Notes under the pieces: generated by a model
What the model was told of the DNA's origin: nothing
The model's input: the letters and a program-made list of their open reading frames with translations, nothing else
Database searches by the model: none
Made by a program: the position numbers and the translations under genes
Assembly: GCA_049472395.1 (NCBI GenBank)
Contig: JBLIRR010000015.1
Coordinates: forward strand, 1-64,000
DNA: 64,000 nucleotides
Direction: 5' to 3'
Source of the DNA: JBLIRR01 sp049472395
GTDB lineage: Bacteria > SZUA-182 > DTGQ01 > JBLIRR01
Shown: in pieces, positions 8,194-16,501 of the stretch
Position numbering within the stretch: the first letter of the stretch is position 1
How the letters are laid out: every line of letters starts with the position of its first letter

Positions 8194-8767
8194 ATTTACT
8201 CCTATTTGACTAATTTTAAAATTGTCGCTAAAAGTTTATAGAATTTGCTTTTTTAACTCTGCAAAATTATACATAAAGATAGAGGAAAGTACAATTATTT
8301 TATAAAAATTTTTGTTCTTCAAACTATTATCCTAATTTAAAAACTGAAAAAAGAGAGGAGAGAATAAAATAAGAAGAGTAAATCTATAAAAGGCAGAGAA
8401 AAGTCAAGAAAGATACAGAAATTGGTGTTCCGATGTGACGCATGCTGTGAAAAACTTACAGATGATCAAAGGGAGTGGTCTCTCTATTTAAGTAAACTAT
8501 TTCAAGAAGGTTTTCTTTGTACTTGCTCTCTTTTAAAATTGAGGGTAGGGTTTTATTATAGATCCAGCCTTTGTTAGGGCGAGAGAGAAAGTATATTATT
8601 CCCTACCTTATTTTCTCTCTCGCTTATGGTTCTGAGCTATTAAGTGAGTGGAGCGTTGAGGTTGGAATCGAATCGCCGCCGCCTGATTGGTTTCATAAGG
8701 TATGTTTTCATTAACGCTTTTTTTTAAATTTTATTAGTATTAAAACGATGAGAAGAAGAAAATAGTT
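8194..8767. other. 574-nt gene-free stretch
   Basis: No credible open frame on either strand. The first half is A-rich; the second contains the strong stem at 8579 to 8623 and the possible pseudoknot partner at 8544. The transcript of the HU gene ends at 8768, so the stem lies about 145 nt beyond its stop on the minus strand. No T-run follows on that strand. A promoter for the 7606 to 8193 gene should be in the left part, but none is distinct. Confidence 0.4.
8544..8623. other. Strong stem-loop with possible pseudoknot pairing
   Basis: GCGAGAGAGAAA (8579 to 8590) pairs perfectly with TTTCTCTCTCGC (8612 to 8623). The 21-base loop contains CCCTACC (8601 to 8607), which is complementary to GGTAGGG at 8544 to 8550 upstream. 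If transcribed on the plus strand this would make a hairpin-type pseudoknot. The function is unknown: a small RNA, terminator or site for a protein. Confidence 0.45.
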
Positions 8768-9049
8768 CTAGACTTCAACGTCAACCATTTTTTTCAACTC
8801 TTTTCCTGGTTTAAATACAGGATGTTTCTTTGATGGAACTTCAATCGGCGCACCAGTTTTAGGATTTCTTGCTAAACGACCATCCCGTTGTTTTACTTTA
8901 AAGCTTCCAAATCCCCGCAATTCAACCTTATCCCCTGCGGATAGAGCTTCCACAATACTATCAAACACAGTTTTGACAACTGTTTTTGCCATCTCCTTAG
9001 ATAAATTATGTGATTGTGCGATAGTGTCAATTAGCTGTTGCTTGGTCAT
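8768..9049 (-). CDS. HU/IHF-family nucleoid protein
   Basis: A 93-residue histone-like DNA-binding protein starting MTKQQLIDTIAQ. The full family pattern is present: helical dimerisation part, GDKVELRGFGSFKVKQRDGR, ARNPKTGAPIEVP with the Pro at the tip of the DNA-intercalating arm, and the closing helix KKHPVFKPGKELKKMV. The ATG at 9049 is preferred; a TTG at 9085 would add a 12-residue hydrophobic extension not seen in HU. Normal HU length is about 90 residues. A decayed second copy lies at 5519 to 5788. Within an island it may help the recombinase or package element DNA. Confidence 0.93.
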   Translation of the reverse strand: MTKQQLIDTIAQSHNLSKEMAKTVVKTVFDSIVEALSAGDKVELRGFGSFKVKQRDGRLARNPKTGAPIEVPSKKHPVFKPGKELKKMVDVEV

Positions 9050-9111
9050 ACTGATTAAAATATATATTCTAAAAAGAAATTTCAAGAATGGTTTCGTTTA
9101 AAATATTCCTT

Positions 9112-9372
9112 TCAGCTTCTGCCGGGCTTAAAAGTTTGATTTTTATCAAGTAAATCTTTTCTAAATTCTCCTTTCTGACCATCTATTTCGCCTTTTCTTC
9201 CTAAAGAAAAAATGCTTGGTAATTCTACTTTTACCTCAGGTCCAAAGAAGTTTCTTGTTTCTTTGGAGCCGTCTAAATTTTCGTATAGCTCCCCGATTTT
9301 TATATCTCCCAAAATACCCTCTTCATAGACAACCTCTTTAGCATTTTCTTCCTTTATATATCTTTCCCCCAT
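9112..9372 (-). CDS. Small hypothetical protein, 86 aa
   Basis: Not recognised. A soluble, charged protein starting MGERYIKEENAKEV and rich in Gly and Lys at the end (LGRKGEIDGQKGEFRKD). The ribosome site GGGGGTGAG, eight bases before ATG, is strong and nearly identical to the leader of the small gene starting at 10146, whose protein also begins MGE. It lies 62 nt upstream of the HU start in the same direction. No signal peptide or membrane segment. Confidence 0.5.
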   Translation of the reverse strand: MGERYIKEENAKEVVYEEGILGDIKIGELYENLDGSKETRNFFGPEVKVELPSIFSLGRKGEIDGQKGEFRKDLLDKNQTFKPGRS

Positions 9373-9495
9373 TAATGCTCACCCCCTTTCCTGTGAGTAT
9401 CCTTATATTGCCACATTCTCCCTTGCCTGCATTTTTCAGTATTTGATAAATTTGTGATCAGATATTGTTAATCTTTTTACCATTATTTCTAACAA

Positions 9496-9825
9496 TCAGA
9501 AGATTTTTTTCTCTTCATTATATGTGTAATCTGTGACTATCCCGGATTTGTTAAAGTAAATATCTAAAGAACGGGTTGGATTAAAAAGCGGGCCTACCTC
9601 AGATACATAATAGCTCCAAACTTCTCCCGTTTCTGTTTGTTTAATGGTAAGCGGTTCTCTAAAAAGTTTTCGTATATCTTGTTTTGTACTTTGGCCTTTT
9701 TCAATTTTAGAAACAGATTGATAATCAAAACTTTTTCCGCTTAGAACAGCAGTACATGCCATCATTGAAAAAAGCAATGGAGCAACGAAAAGATATATAA
9801 AAAGTGCCCTTTTACTCTTCTTCAT
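9496..9825 (-). CDS. BamE/SmpA-like lipoprotein
   Basis: A 109-residue lipoprotein. The signal peptide ends in a lipobox around FSMMAC (Cys about residue 24). The mature part reads YQSVSKIEKGQSTKQDIRKL, then FREPLTIKQTETGEVWSYYV, the classic SmpA/OmlA fold segment (start of a two-helix, three-strand unit with the GxT/S...D/E...GxP and W-Y landmarks). The AGGAGG ribosome site is at good distance. Chromosomal BamE works in the BAM outer-membrane complex; here it lies in the island far from bam genes, so it is more safely called a BamE-like lipoprotein. Such domains also occur in phage and conjugative elements. Confidence 0.75.
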   Translation of the reverse strand: MKKSKRALFIYLFVAPLLFSMMACTAVLSGKSFDYQSVSKIEKGQSTKQDIRKLFREPLTIKQTETGEVWSYYVSEVGPLFNPTRSLDIYFNKSGIVTDYTYNEEKKIF

Positions 9826-9924
9826 TAATTTTTCCTCCTGTTAATTTAAAATGAATTCTCTTACACCTTAAGTGCTTACCAAGACTTGCCTTAGCTTAGC
9901 CAGATTAAAATATTAAATACTTTT

Positions 9925-10146
9925 TTATTCTTGTTCTCTTCCTGTCCAATATTTCCCATTTTCATCTCGGACGGTCACTTTATCCGGAGAAGCCATAATT
10001 ATTTCAGAAAGCCCGCCCGTTGCAGCTCCTAAAACGATCCTTAGCCCAGCTTCCGCAAGGCTCTTAGGGAAATTAGTATCCCTTTCAACTTCTTCCCCTG
10101 TAATAGTCTTACCGGAATTTGTCTTTATGGTTACTTTTTCTCCCAT
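9925..10146 (-). CDS. Small hypothetical protein, 73 aa
   Basis: Not assigned. Strand-rich ends (MGEKVTIKTNSGKTITGEE and KVTVRDENGKYWTGREQE) flank a short glycine-rich hydrophobic helix, so the protein may be a small barrel. The two ends look like an internal repeat: V-T-(I/V)-(K/R)-x-x-x-G-K-x-(I/W)-T-G. The ribosome site GGAGGTGAGTAACG is strong and similar to that of the 9372 gene, suggesting common origin or control. No signal peptide. Confidence 0.55.
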   Translation of the reverse strand: MGEKVTIKTNSGKTITGEEVERDTNFPKSLAEAGLRIVLGAATGGLSEIIMASPDKVTVRDENGKYWTGREQE

Positions 10147-10287
10147 CGTTACTCACCTCCTTTCTGGAATATTAATAATTATGATGAGGGAGCATAGTAT
10201 TATAAGTTAGCAATTATAACTCCCTATTTGATCTGTTTTTCTATCACTCGCTTCCCTATTTATTCCCTTCTCATTTTAAACCTCACC

Positions 10288-12840
10288 TTATTCCCCAAAT
10301 GCATAAAGGCACCAGGATGAGATATAGACTGTTCCATCCGGGCCGATGGCAGGAGATTGGTCTATTGAACCTGGTTCATCAGAACTCCACGTGATAGACC
10401 CATTGGGATCTAAAGCATAGAATGTGTAGTCCTCCCACACATCATCTATGCCGAAATAAATGGTCTCATCAGCTCCAATAGCGGGAGAAGAATATATTCT
10501 ATCTCCTATTTTCTTTTCCCATTTGATAGTTCCATCAGGATTAATAGCGTATATATAGCCATCAACTGTTCCCACGTATATTGTGCCATTGGAAGAAATA
10601 GATGGTGATGATTCAATCGAGGTTGATCCTTCACCCCGAACAAAACATTTCCATTTTAATGTTCCGCTAGCATTAAAAGCATAGAGATTGCTATCTGTTG
10701 AACCTATATAAATAGTCCCATCGGAGCCAATTGCCGGTGGCAAGGAGCAGAGTTGTCCCCCAGTCTCATAAGACCATTTAACAGATCCATCAGGATTAAG
10801 AGCATAAAATATCTTTTTGCTTGAACCGATATATATGGTTCCATCTGCATCAACGGCCGGCGATGATCCTATGCTTACATTAGATCCGGAGCCACCAAAA
10901 GAAAGGTGCCAGTTTTTTGTCCCGTTAGGATTAAGGGCATAAAGCTTGCTGTAGACAAAAATCGATATGACATAGATGGTTCCGTCGTGTATGGTGGGAT
11001 CTAAAAAACTCCAGTTGGCCCCGCCTTCTTCATCAAAACACCACTTAATAGAGCCATCTTCCGGATTGAGGGCATAAAATTTGCCGACATTTCCTTCTGA
11101 GATATAAATCGTTCCATCTGGGCCGATGGCGGGACAATGATTAAAATTACCATTATTATTGGTTGAAAAGCTCCATTTCAAAGTACCATTTGGGTTTAGG
11201 GCGTAAAACTTATCCCTTCCTCCAATATAGATTGTTCCATTAGAGCTAATAACTGGCGAATCAGGGTACTGGACGCTTGTGAATTTCCATTTAACATTAT
11301 TTGTTTGAGTCCCTGTATATGTGCTCTGTCCAGTATGCTGTGGATTATAGCCAAACATGGGCCAAGGATTTTGTACCAGGCTTTGGCTGTAAATTGCTAT
11401 TGTGATAGAATCCGTATCGATGTTATTTGAATAATCAGTAACCGTCAGAGTTACTGTATGAGTGTTTGCTGATAAGGTACCGATAGTAAACGATTCCCCG
11501 GCGCCTATTTCTCCGTCCTTATCCGAAGTCCAGACTAAATAACTTCCGGTTAAATTTCCATTTTCAGGATCAATTCCTGTTCCTATAAAGGTAATTTCAT
11601 CTCCTTCGGTAAAGATTGAGCCATCAGTTGGGGTTGTTATCGTGGCAGTTGGCGGATTGTTTGATAATAAAATAGGATTGAGGACAAATTCAGCATTTCC
11701 TTTATATTTAAGGTTTAAGGTATAATCGATGGTAAGGTCATCTGGATCTCCAAGATCCTGATCATTCAAAAGAGACACGTGATATTGACCATTGTCATTA
11801 TCATCCTCGTAAACAGTGCATGGGTAATATTGCGCTATCGTGTCATTATAGGCTTGTTGAAATGTACTCCCTGATTTTGAAAGCTCCTCAAAGAATTCTG
11901 GATTATGCAGATTGCCAAGGGCAAGGAAACTAATATTATCCCATCCAATATAAACACTTGCGCCATTATTTAAAAAAGCATCTGCTAAGGAATCATTTTT
12001 TAAGGAAGAGCAGGTATTAATATATATAAGGCTATTGGGGTATGTATAATCATCAAAAAAATTGCTATTTAGACCAAAATAGGTTTTATCGCTATTGCAG
12101 GGAGTAAATAATGTTAACCCGCTTGTTGCCCCGGCTTTTAAAAGGTTCCAAAATCTCGCTATGGCGCTATTATCAGCTATCTCACCGGTCATAATCTGGA
12201 TATTTCCTCCTAAGCCGGTTCCCATAAAACCGATGCCACCATGAGTGGATATATAAATAACCTGGTATTCTGAAAGTTTCTTCATTAAATCGACTGTCAC
12301 CGCTTCATCCCGATAGATTTCAACTGAGTAATCGCTTTGTTGAAGAGCTGATTCAATGCTCTCTGCTGATGTGTCTTGGTATAGAGGTTCTGAGTCAATA
12401 GGTAAAAGGATAATTGCCTTTTCCCTGTCTGAGCCTGTTGAAAATCGATTCCTCTTATTGGTTATCTGGGGCTTAGCCCTCAAAGATGAAGAATTATCCA
12501 ATGTCTTGAAAGATTGAGTTAATATAATTCCTTCAACACCGGTGTCATATTTTATCCAGATAGAAACTCCATCTTCTCCAACCGCTGCGTCTTCAATATT
12601 TGATTGTGTTTTAAGAGAGTCAACGGTTTTTTGTAATGCTTCTGGATCTTCTTGAGAAAGATAATCAGTATATATCTGTCTCCCCGCCTCCTGCGTTTCG
12701 ATGACTTCAGATGCTATTAACTCAGTATCAGATGAGGAAGGCTCGTTATTACTTCCACCCCCACCTCCACATGAACTTAAGCATAGAGCTAGTAAAAACA
12801 GTAAAAATATTGCCAATCTGTCTTTTAATATTCTCTCCAT
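10288..12840 (-). CDS. Lipoprotein: caspase-like domain, Ig/PKD domain and PQQ-type propeller
   Basis: An 850-residue surface or periplasmic lipoprotein. The lipobox LSSC puts the lipidated Cys at 24, followed by GGGGG. Residues about 140 to 310 show a clan-CD peptidase pattern: VIYISTHGG (His about 200) and LIYINTCSS (Cys about 277), followed by ASVYIGW, as in caspase, gingipain (C25) and CHAT families. An Ig/PKD-like domain follows (about 395 to 485; PPTATITTP, GTGIDPENGNLTG). From about 490 to the end there are eight or nine PQQ-type blades with the repeated IG(P/S)DGTIYIGS...YALNP(D/N)G(T/S)(I/L)KW. The combination suggests a proteolytic or peptide-sensing enzyme on a propeller scaffold. 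It is divergent from the XRE gene at 13067. Protease activity is inference from the His/Cys pair. Confidence 0.75.
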   Translation of the reverse strand: MERILKDRLAIFLLFLLALCLSSCGGGGGSNNEPSSSDTELIASEVIETQEAGRQIYTDYLSQEDPEALQKTVDSLKTQSNIEDAAVGEDGVSIWIKYDTGVEGIILTQSFKTLDNSSSLRAKPQITNKRNRFSTGSDREKAIILLPIDSEPLYQDTSAESIESALQQSDYSVEIYRDEAVTVDLMKKLSEYQVIYISTHGGIGFMGTGLGGNIQIMTGEIADNSAIARFWNLLKAGATSGLTLFTPCNSDKTYFGLNSNFFDDYTYPNSLIYINTCSSLKNDSLADAFLNNGASVYIGWDNISFLALGNLHNPEFFEELSKSGSTFQQAYNDTIAQYYPCTVYEDDNDNGQYHVSLLNDQDLGDPDDLTIDYTLNLKYKGNAEFVLNPILLSNNPPTATITTPTDGSIFTEGDEITFIGTGIDPENGNLTGSYLVWTSDKDGEIGAGESFTIGTLSANTHTVTLTVTDYSNNIDTDSITIAIYSQSLVQNPWPMFGYNPQHTGQSTYTGTQTNNVKWKFTSVQYPDSPVISSNGTIYIGGRDKFYALNPNGTLKWSFSTNNNGNFNHCPAIGPDGTIYISEGNVGKFYALNPEDGSIKWCFDEEGGANWSFLDPTIHDGTIYVISIFVYSKLYALNPNGTKNWHLSFGGSGSNVSIGSSPAVDADGTIYIGSSKKIFYALNPDGSVKWSYETGGQLCSLPPAIGSDGTIYIGSTDSNLYAFNASGTLKWKCFVRGEGSTSIESSPSISSNGTIYVGTVDGYIYAINPDGTIKWEKKIGDRIYSSPAIGADETIYFGIDDVWEDYTFYALDPNGSITWSSDEPGSIDQSPAIGPDGTVYISSWCLYAFGE

Positions 12841-12889
12841 TTGTTTTCTCCAATATCTTTTTCATTTCCAGTGATAAGTAAAAATAACA

Positions 12890-13019
12890 CATATATTTCT
12901 CCTAACTCTTTCACTCTTTTGCTCCTTGTATAGGGGTTATTAAAATAAACAGCTATTGAAATTCTAAGCATATATTACCACATATATTTCCTATTCGTCA
13001 AATAAATATTACATATATT
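12890..13019. promoter_or_regulatory. Four CATATATT copies between divergent genes
   Basis: CATATATT occurs at 12890, 12969, 12981 and 13012 in the 226-nt space between the lipoprotein gene (minus) and the XRE regulator (plus). XRE regulators often bind repeated sites at their own promoter. A TATAAT at 13045 to 13050, close to the XRE start, could be a -10 box, although no good -35 fits. The region is AT-rich, so chance is not excluded. Confidence 0.35.
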
Positions 13020-13066
13020 GGGTTTTATCATTTGTCTGGTCACTTATAATTCCTAAAAGGAAAGTT

Positions 13067-13369
13067 ATGAAGAATATTAGAGAAAAAGTAGGTAAACGAA
13101 TCAGAGCACTTAGGAAAGCAAAAAATTTTACCCAAGAAGTATTGGGAGAAAAAGCAGGGATAAGCTATAAATTTATTGGTGAAATTGAAAGAGGGCAGGT
13201 CAATCCAAGTCTTGATACACTTTCTGCTATTGCTAATGCGTTAAATGTAGATATTGGGGAGTTCTTTCAAAAAGAGAAAAGTATATTTCGCCAATTACCG
13301 CCTCAAGACCTTAAAATTATTAAGCAGGCCTTAAATATCCTTACTAAAATCTTCTCTAGGGAGCCTTGA
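13067..13369 (+). CDS. XRE-family helix-turn-helix regulator
   Basis: A 100-residue DNA-binding regulator. The helix-turn-helix is residues about 8 to 62: GKRIRALRKAKNFTQEVLGE, then KAGISYKFIGEIERGQVNPS and LDTLSAIANALNVDIGEFF, a canonical Cro/C1 pattern. The short C-terminal part (KSIFRQLPPQDLKIIKQALN) could dimerise. The ribosome site AAGGAAAG precedes ATG. The gene is divergent from the lipoprotein and convergent with the WD40 gene, so it may control the lipoprotein, itself, or the nearby TIR-NACHT operon; the CATATATT repeats upstream are candidate operators. Standalone XRE proteins of this size are common in defence islands. Confidence 0.9.
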   Translation: MKNIREKVGKRIRALRKAKNFTQEVLGEKAGISYKFIGEIERGQVNPSLDTLSAIANALNVDIGEFFQKEKSIFRQLPPQDLKIIKQALNILTKIFSREP

Positions 13370-13519
13370 GAAGATCCTCGAAATAATACGCAAATTACAT
13401 CACCGTATTCCGGGATAGTAACGATATCGCTAATTGAAGAAGTAGCAGTAACGTTTGTGTCGTCGATTACAATCCGCTATTAAAATATTTTTTGATAACA
13501 GAAAATAAACTTTTCTTGT

Positions 13520-16501
13520 TTAAACTCTTTGCCAAGGTAGATCTTTACCGGCAGGATTCTTCATCTTTACCAATTGACTGATAATGGGTTTATGCTCATC
13601 ACAACATACAGTATCGAGTATACGCCATGTAATGGGATTATTCTTTTGCTCCAACATACACATCATGCAACCTTTTTTTAGCATTTTTTTGACATCCAAA
13701 TCATCTTTATTCTTCCTATTCTTCTTATCTAACAGAAAAGGATTAAACTTCAGCTGCTTTTGACAATATGGACATTCAGAAATCAAACGGGATTCATTCC
13801 ATGCTTCATCAGGTATTTCTAAGCATGGGGATTGACTAAGTTCTAAATTTGCTTCTTGTACAATACTATCGATAGTTCCCAAAATTTTTTCAGTTACGGT
13901 GAAGCGTTGACCACAATGTGGACAAAGAGATGTGATTGAATCATCCCAGTGTCCCTTTTGATTTCCTGAGCTAAAAATCCATCTTCTAATTGCAGTTACG
14001 AAGGGTATGTCCAATGACAAATTCTTCAAATACACCACAAAGACTTCCCCAACCTTATTGCAGGCAACTATTTTATTATCAAATATTAAATTTGAAATAC
14101 AACTTAGTGGAGTATCAGTTCCCAAAACAGCAATACATTCACCATTCGATAAATTCCATAAACGTATCGTACCATCATCGCTTGAAGATAATGCATAGCG
14201 GCTATCAGATGTAACAATTATTTTATTAACAGGGCCTGAGTGTCCCTTCATAAGATGCAGACATTTGCCTGTCCTTAATTCCCAAATCCGAAGCGAAAAG
14301 TCTTGATTAGTCGAGAAAAAACGACCGCCACTACAAGACACCGCAAACCGACCATCTGCGGTGACGGCTACAGAATTAACACAATCCCTATGGTCTATGA
14401 AGGATAGAAGACATTTCTTAGTCTCTATATTCCATACTTCACAGATACCAGATCCTCCATCAAATGTCAGCCCTGCGGTTACAGCTAATATGCCATCAGG
14501 GGATATGCACACATCCCTTGTAACACTTATATCACTATTAGAAGAAGATAAACAAACACCGAAGTCCAAATCCCATATATGAAGACCATTTGAAGCGATT
14601 GTCAGAGCATAACGACCGTCAAGCGTGACGCTTAAAGGGCCAGTCCTATGTGCAATCCGACCATCATAATAGATATCTCCCTCAAAATTCTCCAAGCATT
14701 TGTTACCTTCTATGTCCCACAATCGTAATGTCTTATCATCTGCTGAAAGGATATAGAAGCTATTCAGAATTATATCAATTGATTTAATGGGGCTTGAGTG
14801 TCCTTGAAGCATCTTAATACATTTTTCGCTCTCCAAATTCCATACTTGAAGTATTTTATCTTCTTCCGATACAGCCCACCGCCCATCCGGTGCAACACAT
14901 ACAATACTGGAATATTTTTCACGGGGCGATAGAGAGCACTCAAAGTTCGCTAAATTCCATACTCGAAGAGTATTATCATAACTTCCTGATACGGCAAAAA
15001 AACCATCTGGTGTAATATCCACAACACTAATTTCTTTAAAGTGCCCATGCAGAATACGAACACATTCACCACTTTCTAGATTCCATATTCGAATAGTCTT
15101 ATCATTACCCCTCGACACAGCAAGTTTTCCATCTGCTGTGATATTTACAGGGGTAGTTGCTGAATATTCTTTCAGTACAAACAATCCTTCGTCAGACTCC
15201 ATATCCCATACCTGAAGGTTGTGCTCAGAATTAATCCATATAGCTCGGCGGGCATCTGGTGTTACGCTAATGCCATAACCAACACCTTTTAAGACACGTA
15301 GACATTTGCCTGAATCTATATCCCATATATAAAGCATATTATCTTTCTTTGAGATGGCCTGACATCCATCTGGCGTTATATGAATTGGTATATGATCTGT
15401 ATCTGGACTTAGAGGCCAATATTGGTTATATAAACATTTACCGCTTTCAAGATTCAATACTTGAGGTATATCGTATTTAATGCCAAAAAAAGCTAGCCGA
15501 CCATCAGGTGTTATTCTTAATTTTTTTATAATATTTTTTCCTGTTCCACATTTTAACGTATGCAAGCATTTACCTGCATTAATATCCCACATACGTAGAT
15601 CATTATCATAAAGACCTCCCACGGAAATTGCGCGTTTACTGTCAGGCGTGATTTTCACATCATGAACAATACATGAATGTCCTTTCAACACTTGAAGGCA
15701 TTTTCCATTCATAGTATCCCATATTCTGATTGTGCTATCAGTACTATTTATTGGATTAAGACTGCCAGATCCTGAAGCAGTGAGATAACCATTTGGAGTG
15801 ATACTCAATGCTGTTATAGGCTCAGTGTGACCTTTAAGTACTTGCATACAAGCTGGATACATATAAAAAGTAGGGCGGGAAATCGATGAACGAAGAATAA
15901 GAGGATCTCTCTTATGGGGGATTATCCTCTCCACTTTGTCATTTATTGGCCCCGATTTAGCATAGTTATATGCATGTTGATAACAGAAACTGGGCATATG
16001 CGCAAATTTAGCCAAATATTGGCTTTCAGACTTAACAAATTGTGCAAAGGCATCTATCCAATCCAATCGTCTAGAGTAAATCTTTTTACTTTCTAAATCC
16101 TTTTTAGTTGAATAATTACTTAGCAGCTTAATAGATGGAATGATTCGTGGAAATGGAATGGCTCCTTTTTGGAGCATGGGGTAATTTATGGGATCCTTTT
16201 CATGAAGATTACGTGAATTATTCCAATTTTCCGCGTAATCAATCATTTCTTTGGTATAACGCATTATCTCAAAGTAACGTTTTTTATTTTCTGTATTTCT
16301 TTCTTGAGCTTCAGGTAAACCATCTAACGTAGCATTATAATCCGAAATCAAATCATATATCATCCCTGCTGCACATTTAGCTTCGATGAAGTTCAGGTCA
16401 CACAGAAATTTCTGCACCTTATCCCAATTCCCAGAGTCGATCAAATGCCCTATTATATGTTTTAAACCATAATTATTAAATTTTTTATAACGATTTTCCA
16501 T
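13520..16501 (-). CDS. WD40-repeat sensor with NLR helical N-terminus and zinc-ribbon tail
   Basis: A 993-residue protein. The start, YGLKHIIGHLIDSGNWDKVQ and NFIEAKCAAGMIYDLISDY, matches the helical (APAF-1 type) linker that normally follows NACHT/NB-ARC in TIR-NACHT-WD40 proteins. From about residue 215 to 850 there are 13 or 14 WD40 repeats, with regular (I/V)W(D/N)x(E/D)SGKCL ends and GH or TPDG landmarks, enough for two seven-bladed propellers. The last about 130 residues hold CPHCGQRF, CPYCQKQL, CMMCM and CCDEH, at least two zinc ribbons. The start overlaps the TIR-NACHT stop by one base (TAATG), so translation is coupled. I infer it is the sensor half of a split STAND receptor. Confidence 0.9.
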   Translation of the reverse strand: MENRYKKFNNYGLKHIIGHLIDSGNWDKVQKFLCDLNFIEAKCAAGMIYDLISDYNATLDGLPEAQERNTENKKRYFEIMRYTKEMIDYAENWNNSRNLHEKDPINYPMLQKGAIPFPRIIPSIKLLSNYSTKKDLESKKIYSRRLDWIDAFAQFVKSESQYLAKFAHMPSFCYQHAYNYAKSGPINDKVERIIPHKRDPLILRSSISRPTFYMYPACMQVLKGHTEPITALSITPNGYLTASGSGSLNPINSTDSTIRIWDTMNGKCLQVLKGHSCIVHDVKITPDSKRAISVGGLYDNDLRMWDINAGKCLHTLKCGTGKNIIKKLRITPDGRLAFFGIKYDIPQVLNLESGKCLYNQYWPLSPDTDHIPIHITPDGCQAISKKDNMLYIWDIDSGKCLRVLKGVGYGISVTPDARRAIWINSEHNLQVWDMESDEGLFVLKEYSATTPVNITADGKLAVSRGNDKTIRIWNLESGECVRILHGHFKEISVVDITPDGFFAVSGSYDNTLRVWNLANFECSLSPREKYSSIVCVAPDGRWAVSEEDKILQVWNLESEKCIKMLQGHSSPIKSIDIILNSFYILSADDKTLRLWDIEGNKCLENFEGDIYYDGRIAHRTGPLSVTLDGRYALTIASNGLHIWDLDFGVCLSSSNSDISVTRDVCISPDGILAVTAGLTFDGGSGICEVWNIETKKCLLSFIDHRDCVNSVAVTADGRFAVSCSGGRFFSTNQDFSLRIWELRTGKCLHLMKGHSGPVNKIIVTSDSRYALSSSDDGTIRLWNLSNGECIAVLGTDTPLSCISNLIFDNKIVACNKVGEVFVVYLKNLSLDIPFVTAIRRWIFSSGNQKGHWDDSITSLCPHCGQRFTVTEKILGTIDSIVQEANLELSQSPCLEIPDEAWNESRLISECPYCQKQLKFNPFLLDKKNRKNKDDLDVKKMLKKGCMMCMLEQKNNPITWRILDTVCCDEHKPIISQLVKMKNPAGKDLPWQRV

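Noticed and set aside
13370..13490. Minus-strand open frame (IDDTNVTATSSISDIVTIPEY)
   Set aside because: Only about 50 to 60 codons, overlaps the XRE gene, no start or ribosome site. Could be a decayed gene end, but not supported.
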